From Methanoregula sp. (lineage in GTDB: Archaea > Halobacteriota > Methanomicrobia > Methanomicrobiales > Methanospirillaceae), in assembly GCA_026394695.1 (NCBI GenBank), contig JAPKXT010000039.1, positions 1-10,040 of the forward strand: a DNA stretch of 10,040 nt, read 5' to 3'. This document shows, piece after piece, positions 1 through 6,732 of this stretch (positions within the stretch are counted from its first letter, which is position 1; each line of letters starts with the position of its first letter). The position numbers and the translations under genes were made by a program. Under the pieces are notes generated by a model that saw only the letters and a list, made by a program, of their open reading frames with translations, had not been told where the DNA came from and made no database searches.

Positions 1-4
1 TACC

Positions 5-15
5 TTTTTTTAACC
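5..15 (+). promoter_or_regulatory. Possible TATA box for the zinc-ribbon gene
   Basis: A T-rich stretch ending in TTTAA lies about 27-37 bases before the ATG at 42, a spacing that would give a leaderless or nearly leaderless transcript. The match is weak and the window edge hides any upstream BRE. Confidence 0.3.
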
Positions 16-41
16 TGTCCGGTAATCACGCTCATACAACC

Positions 42-305
42 ATGGCCCGGAGATTCTGCCCGAAGTGTGGCGCAGCACGGGAGTTCCCGGTTCAGAAGTT
101 CTGCACTACCTGCGGGGCACCGCTTCCGGAGCCGGCTCCTGCCGCTGCCCCAGGTACACGGGTATCAGGTCCCGTTGCCGGCTCCGGTATGCCGGGCAGG
201 GTCGTTGTGATCGCCGGTATTCTAGTCCTTGGTGCCGCAGCCGTTCTCCTGCTCCCGCACCTTGCGCAGGTGACCAGTACATCTTCGTCCGGCCCGCGGA
301 CATGA
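42..305 (+). CDS. Small zinc-ribbon membrane protein, function unknown
   Basis: An 87-residue protein. The N-terminus carries a zinc ribbon with two CxxC knuckles (C6-P-K-C9 and C21-T-T-C24), a zinc-ribbon_2-like module expected to bind one Zn(II) in the cytoplasm. An Ala/Pro/Gly-rich linker (about 28-50) leads to one hydrophobic segment (about 54-73) that should span the membrane. Only about 14 Ser/Thr-rich residues follow before the stop. Such ribbon-linker-TM proteins are common in methanogens and often carry an extracellular domain after the helix; here that domain is missing, so this may be a minimal form or a truncated one. No SD is obvious before the ATG, and a T-rich box fits a near-leaderless start. 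The motifs are seen directly; no specific function can be assigned. Confidence 0.75.
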   Translation: MARRFCPKCGAAREFPVQKFCTTCGAPLPEPAPAAAPGTRVSGPVAGSGMPGRVVVIAGILVLGAAAVLLLPHLAQVTSTSSSGPRT

Positions 306-439
306 ATCTGCACCCTGTTCTCGTTGTCAATAGTGACAGGCGGTCATAAGGATTTCCCTCAGTTGTTTGCCAACCGCGTAAAAACCCTGCGCGGCGTTCA
401 GAGTGCTCTTATTATCATCTACACACAATAGATCCGGCA
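306..439. other. Intergenic region upstream of the translation operon
   Basis: 134 bases without a convincing gene. It holds a short GC-rich inverted repeat (CCGCG at 374-378 with CGCGG at 390-394, 11-nt loop) with no T-run after it, so it is a poor terminator, and then a weak TATA-like element just before endA. Confidence 0.5.
408..417 (+). promoter_or_regulatory. Candidate TATA box for the endA-trpS-pheST operon
   Basis: The sequence CTTATTATCA is centred about 27 bases before the GTG at 440. That is the usual distance from an archaeal TATA box to the transcription start, so the mRNA would begin at or very near the start codon. The box departs from the TTTATATA consensus, so this is a tentative call. 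Confidence 0.35.
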
Positions 440-1450
440 GTGAAGGCAACATTCGATGGCACAGCGGTGCGTGTGGGAAAAGAGGGGCGCATACTCTATG
501 AACAAAGTGGATACGGACGCCTGGAAAAGGATGGGGTAAAACTATCCCCCCAAGAGGCGTTGTATCTCCTCCACCGTCAGAAGATCGACGTGACCGGGTA
601 CAACTTCAACACCCTGTTTTCTGAGTTTGCTGACCAGCGCAATTTCCTCCGCAGTTTTTTAGTGTACCGCGACCTGCGTGAGCGCGGCTATGTTGTGCAG
701 ACCGGGCCGCACGATTTCCGGGTATTCAAGCGGGGTGAAAAGCCCGGTACTGGCGAGTCGCTCTATCTTGTCCGGGTCCTGTCAGAACGCGATCCGATCT
801 GGTTTGAAAAACTCATTGAAGAGGTTGTGGCCTCAAGAAATATGCGCAAGCAGTATGTTCTCGCTGTGGTCGATGACGAGGAAGAGCTGACCTATTACGA
901 GATCAAACTCCAGAAACTGGCGGAACCCTGCAACTATTTACCTGAAATATCCCCCACGGAAGCGATACTGGTAGGAAAATCCGCGATGGTTATGGCGCCG
1001 GCTCATTCAGATCTCGAACAGTCAGGTTTTGGCAAAAGGCTTGACGATGAACGTCTGATGCTCGCCCCGGTTGAACTGCTCTACCTGATGGGGAAAGGAA
1101 TTATTGTGCTCAAAAAAGGTCATACCCCCATCACTACTGGTGAGTATTTTGCACTTGCATGCGAGACCGACGGTGAACTTGCAGGAAAAGATAAGGTTTA
1201 TTCTGAGCTCAGGGGACACGATTTCACTCCCCGGACGGGATACAAGTTTGGTCACCATTTCCGTGTCTACTGCGGGAAGAATGTCCATTCTGATATGCTG
1301 GTGCATGCAGTCGAAAAAGAGGCCCCCCTCCCTATGAGCGTGATCTCACGCTCTGTCCGTATGGCACACAGTGTCAAAAAGAAGATGTTGTTTGGCGCTG
1401 TACATACTAACGGAATCCAGTTCGTGGAATTTGCACGAATCAAACTGTGA
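440..1450 (+). CDS. endA: tRNA-splicing endonuclease (two-unit euryarchaeal type)
   Basis: A 336-residue endonuclease that cuts pre-tRNA at the bulge-helix-bulge to release introns. The length (about twice the 180-residue single unit) and internal repetition show the tandem form that works as a homodimer. The N-terminal half (about 1-165) is a degenerate structural unit; its counterpart of the catalytic tyrosine is F (HDFRVF, 91-96) and no catalytic His follows. The C-terminal half holds the triad: Tyr277 in HFRVY, His283 in HSDMLVH, and Lys314 in RMAHSVKKK. The His-to-Lys distance of 31 matches the Methanocaldococcus enzyme (His125, Lys156). The start is a GTG with no SD, and a TATA-like element about 27 bases upstream suggests leaderless initiation. 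It is first in a run with trpS, pheS and pheT; trpS begins 9 bases after its stop. Family assignment is firm; the exact start is less certain. Confidence 0.95.
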   Translation: MKATFDGTAVRVGKEGRILYEQSGYGRLEKDGVKLSPQEALYLLHRQKIDVTGYNFNTLFSEFADQRNFLRSFLVYRDLRERGYVVQTGPHDFRVFKRGEKPGTGESLYLVRVLSERDPIWFEKLIEEVVASRNMRKQYVLAVVDDEEELTYYEIKLQKLAEPCNYLPEISPTEAILVGKSAMVMAPAHSDLEQSGFGKRLDDERLMLAPVELLYLMGKGIIVLKKGHTPITTGEYFALACETDGELAGKDKVYSELRGHDFTPRTGYKFGHHFRVYCGKNVHSDMLVHAVEKEAPLPMSVISRSVRMAHSVKKKMLFGAVHTNGIQFVEFARIKL

Positions 1451-1459
1451 GCGCCTACC

Positions 1460-2716
1460 ATGCCTGAACCTCAGATAAATCCCTGGTCAAGCAACCAGTC
1501 TGTCGATGTTGAGAAACTATTCTCAGATTTCGGCATCGATCCTATCGCCCCGGTTATCCCGGAACTCCCCAGCGTCCCGTATTTCATGCGCCGCGGTATT
1601 GTTGTCGGGCACCGGGACTACCGCCAGATCGCCGCTGCGATACGCAACCACACACCATTTCATGTCCTTACGGGATTCATGCCGAGCGGGCACCCTCACC
1701 TCGGTCACCTGATGGTGATGAAGGAGGTAGTCTGGCATGTTGAACAGGGCGGTAACGGCTATGTGACGATTGCAGACCGGGAAGCGCATGCCGTCCGCGG
1801 TATCTCGTGGGAAACGTGCAAAGAATTCGGCAAGGAGTACCTTGCATGCCTCTACGCCCTCGGGTTTGAGGGACAGACCTATTCCCAGAGTAAAAACAAC
1901 CGGTTAAAAGACCTTGCATTTGAAGCCGCAACCAAAGTGAATTTCTCAGAACTATCAGCAATTTACGGTTTTTCTCCTGAGACCAATCTCGCCCATGCCG
2001 ACAGTGTGATCACGCAGGTGGCAGACATCCTGTTCCCCCAGATCGATCGCGAACCCGCCCCGACGGTTGTGCCGGTAGGTATTGACCAGGACCCGCACAT
2101 ACGGCTCACGCGGGGTGTCGCCCACAAACTCCGCATGTTCACGGTCGAAGAGCGGCATGGCTTTATCAGCGTCCGGTCAAAAAATGCCCCGGAGCAGGCG
2201 CTTGATGCGGTCAAAGCCGCCTTCCCGGATGCAAAGAAGTACGAGGGGCATGTGGATATCAAAGGTGCGCCGTGCTCTGATGTCAGTGCAAAGGTGCGCC
2301 TTATAGAGCGGGCTCATGGCGGGTTTGCATTCTACACTCCTTCATCTACCTACCATATCTTCATGCCGGGACTTACCGGTGGCAAGATGTCCAGTAGTAT
2401 CCCGGAAAGTATCATCTCATTTTACGAACCTGAGGCGACGATACGAAAGAAGGTGATGAGCGGGATTACCGGTGGAAAAATGACCCGGGAAGAACAGAAG
2501 CGTCGTGGAGGTGAACCGGACAAGTGTTCCCTGTACCTGCTCAATCTTTTCCATATGGTTTCAGATGATGCAGAGCTTGCAGAGATTCGCAGGAAATGCG
2601 TTTCCGGTGAGATCATGTGCGGCAATTGCAAGAAAGAGACTGCAGAACGTGTGGTTGCATTCCTCAAAGACTTCCGGGAAAAGATGGATGCAGCAGCAGA
2701 AAAGATCGAGGTGTAA
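1460..2716 (+). CDS. trpS: Tryptophanyl-tRNA synthetase, archaeal type
   Basis: A 418-residue class I synthetase that charges tRNA-Trp with tryptophan in the cytoplasm. The HIGH-type motif is PSGHPHLGH (75-83) and the KMSKS loop is GGKMSSS (307-313). A further active-site block, VPVGIDQDPHIRLTR (204-218), fits TrpRS rather than TyrRS. About 55 residues (235-289) separate this block from the STYHIFMPG segment, an insertion that probably belongs to the euryarchaeal family. The C-terminal domain carries four cysteines spaced C356-x23-C380-x6-C387-x2-C390, closely matching the [4Fe-4S] motif of Thermotoga maritima TrpRS, so a cluster near the anticodon-binding region is predicted. The ATG lies 9 bases after the endA stop with no clear SD, so translation is likely coupled to endA. 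One base separates its stop from the pheS ATG. Confidence 0.96.
   Translation: MPEPQINPWSSNQSVDVEKLFSDFGIDPIAPVIPELPSVPYFMRRGIVVGHRDYRQIAAAIRNHTPFHVLTGFMPSGHPHLGHLMVMKEVVWHVEQGGNGYVTIADREAHAVRGISWETCKEFGKEYLACLYALGFEGQTYSQSKNNRLKDLAFEAATKVNFSELSAIYGFSPETNLAHADSVITQVADILFPQIDREPAPTVVPVGIDQDPHIRLTRGVAHKLRMFTVEERHGFISVRSKNAPEQALDAVKAAFPDAKKYEGHVDIKGAPCSDVSAKVRLIERAHGGFAFYTPSSTYHIFMPGLTGGKMSSSIPESIISFYEPEATIRKKVMSGITGGKMTREEQKRRGGEPDKCSLYLLNLFHMVSDDAELAEIRRKCVSGEIMCGNCKKETAERVVAFLKDFREKMDAAAEKIEV
2708..2713 (+). promoter_or_regulatory. Shine-Dalgarno site fixing the pheS start
   Basis: GAGGTG inside the last codons of trpS ends 4 bases before the ATG at 2718. It decides in favour of that ATG over the long in-frame upstream extension that lies inside trpS. 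Confidence 0.65.
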
Positions 2717-2717
2717 T

Positions 2718-4160
2718 ATGGCGGAACTGACACAGAACGAGAAACGGCTGCTTGCGGTGCTTGAAAAAGAACACAAAGCAGATGCCCCGCATCTCGCGAG
2801 CCTGCTGGATGCAACTTCCGAAGCGGTGGTGCAATGGGCGCACCTTGCCGAAGACAAGGGGGTTGCAACGGTTGAAAGGCTTGTGGCAAAAGAGTTTGTG
2901 TATTCAGAAGAGGGGAAGGCATATGCAAAGAATGGTCTTCCCGAAACCCAGCTCTTCCGCTTCATCATGCCGGGAACAACGCTCGCCGATCTCCAGAAAC
3001 ACGAAGCGTTCAGGATTGGGTTTGGCCAGCTGAGAAAGAAGGGGCTGGTAAAAGTTGACGGCACCTCAGTGGTAAAAATACCGGGAGCCTCCACCGACGC
3101 GGATGAAGCTGCCCTCAATCACCCGACTGCTTCTGACCCCCGGACAAAAGAACTCATCAGGCGTGGCATTGTACAGGAATCCGAGACGGTCAGGTACGCG
3201 ATAGCGATCACCCCCGCAGGACTTTCGCTCGCCAAAAAAGGTCTCGATCTCCGCGAGGAAAGCGGTACCCTCACCCGCGAGCAGATCCTTACCGGTGCAT
3301 GGAAAACAGCCAATCTCCGCCGGTATGACGTGACCAAGCTCCCAAAAAAGGCGTATCCTGGCAAGATCCATCCCTACCAACGGATCATCGCCGAGATGCG
3401 GGAGATTCTTCTCGAGATGGGGTTTACGGAACTCTACGGGGGCATTGTCCAGCAGTCCTATTGGAACTTCGACGTCCTCTTCCAGCCGCAGGACCATCCT
3501 GCCCGCGAGATGCAGGACACCTTTTACCTCAAAGAGACTCTCCCGCTCCCGAAAGGGTATGAGAAGGTGAAAGCCATGCATGAAACCGGCGGTGAGACTT
3601 CTTCGACCGGTTGGGGCGGGGTCTGGAAAGAGGAGAAGGCCGAACAGTGCGTGCTCCGGACCCACACAACAAGCGTCTCGATCCAGCACCTTGCGAAAAA
3701 CCCCAACCCCCCTGTCAAAGCCTTCTGCGTTGGCAGGGTCTACCGGCGGGAGACCATCGATACTACCCACCTTGCCGAGTTCGAGCAGCTCGAGGGGATC
3801 GTGATGGACGAGGGTGTCACGTTCGGGAACCTGCTCGGGATCCTCCGTGAGTTCTACCACCGCATGGGTTTTGAGGGAGTGCGGTTCAAGCCCTCCTACT
3901 ACCCGTATACTGAGCCGAGCCTCGATGCCGAAGTGTTTGTCGAGGGCATTGGCTGGATGGAGATGGGCGGTGCCGGTGTCTTCCGCGAGGAGGTCACCGC
4001 CCCGCTCGGGATCAATTACCCGGTGCTCGCGTGGGGTCTCGGCGTAAGCCGGATTGCAATGCTCCGGCTTGGTCTCAAAGATCTCCGCTACCTGCACCGG
4101 AGTGATGTGGCGTTCCTGCGGGAAACCCCTGCGCTGCGCTACACGAAGGGAGGGGAATAA
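2718..4160 (+). CDS. pheS: Phenylalanyl-tRNA synthetase alpha subunit
   Basis: The 480-residue catalytic subunit of the (alpha-beta)2 class II enzyme that charges tRNA-Phe. The N-terminal 180 or so residues are charged and helix-rich, as in the winged-helix-like tRNA/DNA-binding modules of archaeal and eukaryotic cytosolic PheS; bacterial PheS is shorter with a coiled coil. Motif 1 lies at KIHPYQRIIAEMREIL (216-231), motif 2 spans VLRTHTTSVS to FCVGRVYRRETID (312-348), and motif 3 is WGLGVSRIAMLRLGL (439-453). The segment FKPSYYPYTEPS (390-401) is typical of the phenylalanine pocket region. Reading frame is open far upstream, but the ATG at 2718, right after the trpS stop and behind an SD, gives the expected family N-terminus. 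Its stop overlaps the pheT start in TAATG, so the two subunits are translationally coupled for equal output. Confidence 0.97.
   Translation: MAELTQNEKRLLAVLEKEHKADAPHLASLLDATSEAVVQWAHLAEDKGVATVERLVAKEFVYSEEGKAYAKNGLPETQLFRFIMPGTTLADLQKHEAFRIGFGQLRKKGLVKVDGTSVVKIPGASTDADEAALNHPTASDPRTKELIRRGIVQESETVRYAIAITPAGLSLAKKGLDLREESGTLTREQILTGAWKTANLRRYDVTKLPKKAYPGKIHPYQRIIAEMREILLEMGFTELYGGIVQQSYWNFDVLFQPQDHPAREMQDTFYLKETLPLPKGYEKVKAMHETGGETSSTGWGGVWKEEKAEQCVLRTHTTSVSIQHLAKNPNPPVKAFCVGRVYRRETIDTTHLAEFEQLEGIVMDEGVTFGNLLGILREFYHRMGFEGVRFKPSYYPYTEPSLDAEVFVEGIGWMEMGGAGVFREEVTAPLGINYPVLAWGLGVSRIAMLRLGLKDLRYLHRSDVAFLRETPALRYTKGGE
4149..4155 (+). promoter_or_regulatory. Strong Shine-Dalgarno site for pheT
   Basis: GGAGGGG ends 4 bases before the ATG at 4160 and sits inside the last codons of pheS. 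Together with the TAATG overlap it points to stop-restart coupling of the two subunits. Confidence 0.75.
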
Positions 4161-5788
4161 TGGCAGTCATCACGCTTCCCTACAAGTATCTTGAGCGGCT
4201 GACACGGACCGACAAAAAGACGATCCTCGATAAGATCGCTCTCATAGGCTCGGATGTGGAACGGACCGAAGAAGACCATGCGGACGTGGAGTTCTTCCCG
4301 GACCGTCCCGACCTCTTCTCGACGGAAGGCGTTGCCCGGGCGATGCGAGGCTACCTCGGTATCGAGACCGGCCTGCCCTCTTACCAGGTAAAACCATCGG
4401 GCATTTCGTTCACTGTTGATCCCGCGCTGGTAACAATCCGTCCGGTTCTCGGGGCAGCGGTCATCCGCGGGGTTGAGTTCGATGACGAATCCATCCAGAG
4501 CATCATGTCCCTGCAGGAGTCGCTTCATTGGGCAGTTGGCAGGGGCAGGAGCAAGGTAGCGATCGGCATCCACGACCTCGACACGGTCAAACCGCCGTTC
4601 CGGTATATCGCATCACCGCGGAGCCGGAAGTTTATCCCGCTAGATTATACCGAAGAGATGACCATGGACGAGATCCTCGAGAAACACCCGAAAGGCAGGG
4701 ACTACGCGAAGATCGTCAAAGATTTCCCGCTCTTCCCGCTGATTGTCGACAAAGACGACCACGTACTCTCGTTTCCCCCGATCATCAACGGTGAACGGAC
4801 GCGGGTGACCATCGACACAAAGAACATTCTTCTCGATACGACCGGCACGGACACGCGTGCAGTGGGCGTCGCCGTCAACATTATCTGCACAGCGATGGCA
4901 GAAGCAGGAGCCACCATTGAAAGTGTCGGGATTGGTGGCGTTCAGACCCCGACGCTTGCCCCCGCAGAAAGGACCGTGAGCGTACAGGAGTGCTCCCGGC
5001 TCCTCGGTATCGACCTGACGTCAGCAACAATGACATCGCTCCTGCAGAAGATGCGGTTTGGTGCAGTACCTGTGGGTGGTGACAAGGTGAAGGTGCAGGT
5101 GCCCTGTTACCGCGCTGATATCATGCACGACTGGGACCTATTCGAGGACGTTGCCATCGCGTACGGGTACGACAGGATCCAGGCTCTGCCGCCGGCTACG
5201 TTCACCGTGGGAAAACCCCACCCTGTGCAGGTCAATGCGGCCCTTGCTCGCGAAGCCTTCTGTGGCCTCGGTTATCTCGAGGTGATGCCGTTCACGCTCA
5301 CCAACGAGGATACGCTGTACAAAAAGATGCGGCGGGAGGAAAAGAGCGGGGTCCTCCATGTGATGCACCCGATAAGCATCGAGAATACGGTGGTCAGGAC
5401 CGAGCTCCTGCCCCTGCTTCTCGAATTTCTGGCCCTGAACCGGCATCGCGAACTCCCACAGCGACTCTTCACGGTGGGCGACGTCGTGGACTCCTGCCTC
5501 ACCTACCAGCAGGCAGCCGGTGTCAGCATGCACCCCGACGCGGACTTCTCGGAAGCCTATGCGTCAGCCGATGCAGTTCTTCACGAGCTCTCCATCGATT
5601 ATACGGTTAAAGAATCAGCCGACATGGCATTCATTGAAGGTCGAAGGGGTGACATCATTGTGGCCGGAAAAAAGATCGGGGTCTTTGGCGAGATACACCC
5701 CTTTGTGCTGAACGCGTTTGAACTCGAGCATTCCGTTGCTGCGTTCGAGTTCGACCTCAGAGCCGTACCGGGATACCCCGCGCTCTGA
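4160..5788 (+). CDS. pheT: Phenylalanyl-tRNA synthetase beta subunit
   Basis: The 542-residue partner of PheS, within the usual size of the archaeal/eukaryotic cytosolic form, which lacks the extra N- and C-terminal RNA-binding domains of bacterial PheT. The start (MAVITLPYKYLERLT) and the block FFPDRPDLFSTEGVARAMRG (45-64) are typical of archaeal PheT. A B3/B4-like region covers roughly 80-260 and would house editing of Tyr-tRNA-Phe. The B5 domain is about 270-342 (CYRADIMHDWDLFEDVAIAYG, residues 316-336 in part). The C-terminal catalytic-like core runs to about 535 and ends with VAAFEFDL, where many relatives stop; eight more residues follow and run antisense to the end of hisF. Start chosen from the SD and the TAATG overlap with pheS. 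No terminator precedes the convergent hisF. Confidence 0.96.
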   Translation: MAVITLPYKYLERLTRTDKKTILDKIALIGSDVERTEEDHADVEFFPDRPDLFSTEGVARAMRGYLGIETGLPSYQVKPSGISFTVDPALVTIRPVLGAAVIRGVEFDDESIQSIMSLQESLHWAVGRGRSKVAIGIHDLDTVKPPFRYIASPRSRKFIPLDYTEEMTMDEILEKHPKGRDYAKIVKDFPLFPLIVDKDDHVLSFPPIINGERTRVTIDTKNILLDTTGTDTRAVGVAVNIICTAMAEAGATIESVGIGGVQTPTLAPAERTVSVQECSRLLGIDLTSATMTSLLQKMRFGAVPVGGDKVKVQVPCYRADIMHDWDLFEDVAIAYGYDRIQALPPATFTVGKPHPVQVNAALAREAFCGLGYLEVMPFTLTNEDTLYKKMRREEKSGVLHVMHPISIENTVVRTELLPLLLEFLALNRHRELPQRLFTVGDVVDSCLTYQQAAGVSMHPDADFSEAYASADAVLHELSIDYTVKESADMAFIEGRRGDIIVAGKKIGVFGEIHPFVLNAFELEHSVAAFEFDLRAVPGYPAL

Positions 5789-6563
5789 GATACTCTTTTA
5801 CATCCCTGACGGTGAACTCGCCATAGTGAAAGACGCTTGCCGCAAGGCAGGCATCTGCTTTCCCTTTTGCAAAACCATCATAAAAATGTTCAAGGGTGCC
5901 CACACCTCCGCTTGCAATCACCGGTATTCCGGCAGCATCAGAAATGGCAGAAGTAATCGCAATATCAAAGCCTTTTTTTGTGCCATCTGTCTCCATGCTC
6001 GTGAGCAGGATCTCACCGGCGCCGCGTTCTTCGGCCTCCCGCGCCCATGCGACGGCATCAATACCGGTTGGTTTGCTGCCCCCGTAGATAACAACTTCGT
6101 ACCAGCATATCGATCCATCTTCAAGAAGCACCGGAATAGCGTTTTTATTATCAGAAAAATTCCGGCGGACGTCCATTGCAACAACTATGCATTGTGTCCC
6201 GAACGATTCGGCACCCTTTGTTATCAGCATTGGATCCTGCACAGCACTCGTATTGATGCTCACCTTGTCAGCACCGGCCCGGAGGATCTGCTGGATATCG
6301 ACAAGCGAACGGATGCCCCCACCCACGGTCAGCGGCAGGAAAAGCTCATCAGCTGCCCGCTTTATCAGTTCGATAATGATGCCCCGCTTCTCTTTTGATG
6401 CAGTTATATCAAGAAATACAACTTCATCGGCCCCCTGCTCATTGTACCGTTCAGCAAGGTCAACCGGATCACCGGCATCACGGAGGCCCAGAAAATGTGT
6501 TCCTTTCACCACCCTCCCCTCCTTGAGGTCAAGGCAGGGGATGATCCGTCGTGTGAGCACCAT
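5757..6563 (-). CDS. hisF: Imidazole glycerol phosphate synthase, cyclase subunit HisF
   Basis: A 268-residue (beta-alpha)8 barrel that uses ammonia from the HisH glutaminase to turn PRFAR into imidazole glycerol phosphate and AICAR, joining histidine and purine synthesis. The catalytic aspartates are Asp12 (IIPCLDLKEGRVVKG) and Asp131 (VVAMDVRRN). Phosphate-binding loops GGGIRS (81-86) and ASGGVG (217-222) and the block SMETDGTKKGFD (189-200) are all present, as is the typical C-terminus YLRARGIPVRL. The ATG at 6563 gives the family start MVLTRRIIPC; a TTG at 6584 would add seven unusual residues and is not preferred. No SD is clear. The 3' end overlaps pheT by 32 bp tail to tail. No other his gene is in the window, so it is an isolated his gene, as is common in archaea. 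Confidence 0.97.
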   Translation of the reverse strand: MVLTRRIIPCLDLKEGRVVKGTHFLGLRDAGDPVDLAERYNEQGADEVVFLDITASKEKRGIIIELIKRAADELFLPLTVGGGIRSLVDIQQILRAGADKVSINTSAVQDPMLITKGAESFGTQCIVVAMDVRRNFSDNKNAIPVLLEDGSICWYEVVIYGGSKPTGIDAVAWAREAEERGAGEILLTSMETDGTKKGFDIAITSAISDAAGIPVIASGGVGTLEHFYDGFAKGKADACLAASVFHYGEFTVRDVKEYLRARGIPVRL

Positions 6564-6646
6564 GTGTAAAATCTGGGAGTTCAACCCCTATCTACGTTTC
6601 CCTGCTCCGTCAATAGTATCTCGTTGGAATAGGTTCATTTCAGGAG

Positions 6647-6656
6647 TTTTTATGTA
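6647..6656 (+). promoter_or_regulatory. Candidate TATA box for ahcY
   Basis: TTTTTATGTA lies 77-86 bases before the ahcY ATG. With the usual spacing of about 25-27 bases, transcription would start near 6674-6680 and give a leader of about 55 bases that includes the second hairpin and the SD. Confidence 0.4.
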
Positions 6657-6663
6657 ACTTGGC

Positions 6664-6715
6664 GTACCTACTCATAGGGTACATTAGTACCCGGGCCGGT
6701 GTCCCGTTGAGTACC
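6664..6715 (+). repeat. GTACC/GGTAC inverted-repeat cluster in the ahcY leader
   Basis: Four copies of GTACC or its complement occur in 52 bases (6664-6668, 6678-6682 inverted, 6687-6691, 6711-6715). GTACCTA (6664-6670) can pair with TAGGGTAC (6675-6682, one bulged G) around a CTCA loop. Alternatively GGGTAC (6677-6682) pairs perfectly with GTACCC (6687-6692) around ATTA. The two foldings share 6677-6682 and exclude each other. A third small stem is CGGG (6692-6695) with CCCG (6703-6706). It could be a protein operator or an RNA switch; which one is unknown. Confidence 0.55.
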
Positions 6716-6722
6716 ATCCTTT

Positions 6723-6728
6723 GAGGAG
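6723..6728 (+). promoter_or_regulatory. Shine-Dalgarno site for ahcY
   Basis: GAGGAG ends 4 bases before the ATG at 6733 and selects it over the in-frame TTG at 6721, which the SD itself overlaps. Confidence 0.7.
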
Positions 6729-6732
6729 TATC

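Larger units (their letters stand above)
6564..6732. promoter_or_regulatory. Divergent hisF/ahcY intergenic regulatory region
   Basis: 169 bases between divergent starts. An AT-rich core around 6644-6656 could serve as a TATA element in both directions (TTTTTATG on the plus strand, CATAAAAA on the minus strand), leaving leaders of roughly 55 bases on each side. The ahcY-proximal half is rich in GTACC/GGTAC repeats, described separately. Confidence 0.5.

Noticed and set aside
2505..2717. In-frame upstream extension of pheS
   Set aside because: It lies inside the out-of-frame, well-conserved C-terminal part of trpS. The ATG at 2718 has an SD and gives the normal PheS N-terminus.
2422..3118. 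Minus-strand frames opposite the trpS/pheS junction
   Set aside because: They are low-complexity and Ser/Arg-rich, antisense to conserved synthetase sequence.
3066..4097. Long minus-strand frame (343 codons) opposite pheS
   Set aside because: It is antisense to the catalytic core of PheS, has no recognisable domain, and is the usual shadow of a GC-rich gene.
5718..6398. Plus-strand frame of 226 codons opposite hisF
   Set aside because: Its start lies in pheT and the rest is antisense to a clearly functional hisF; the composition is not protein-like.
6564..6584. TTG start extending HisF by seven residues
   Set aside because: The family starts right at the ATG at 6563, and the extension has no proper SD.
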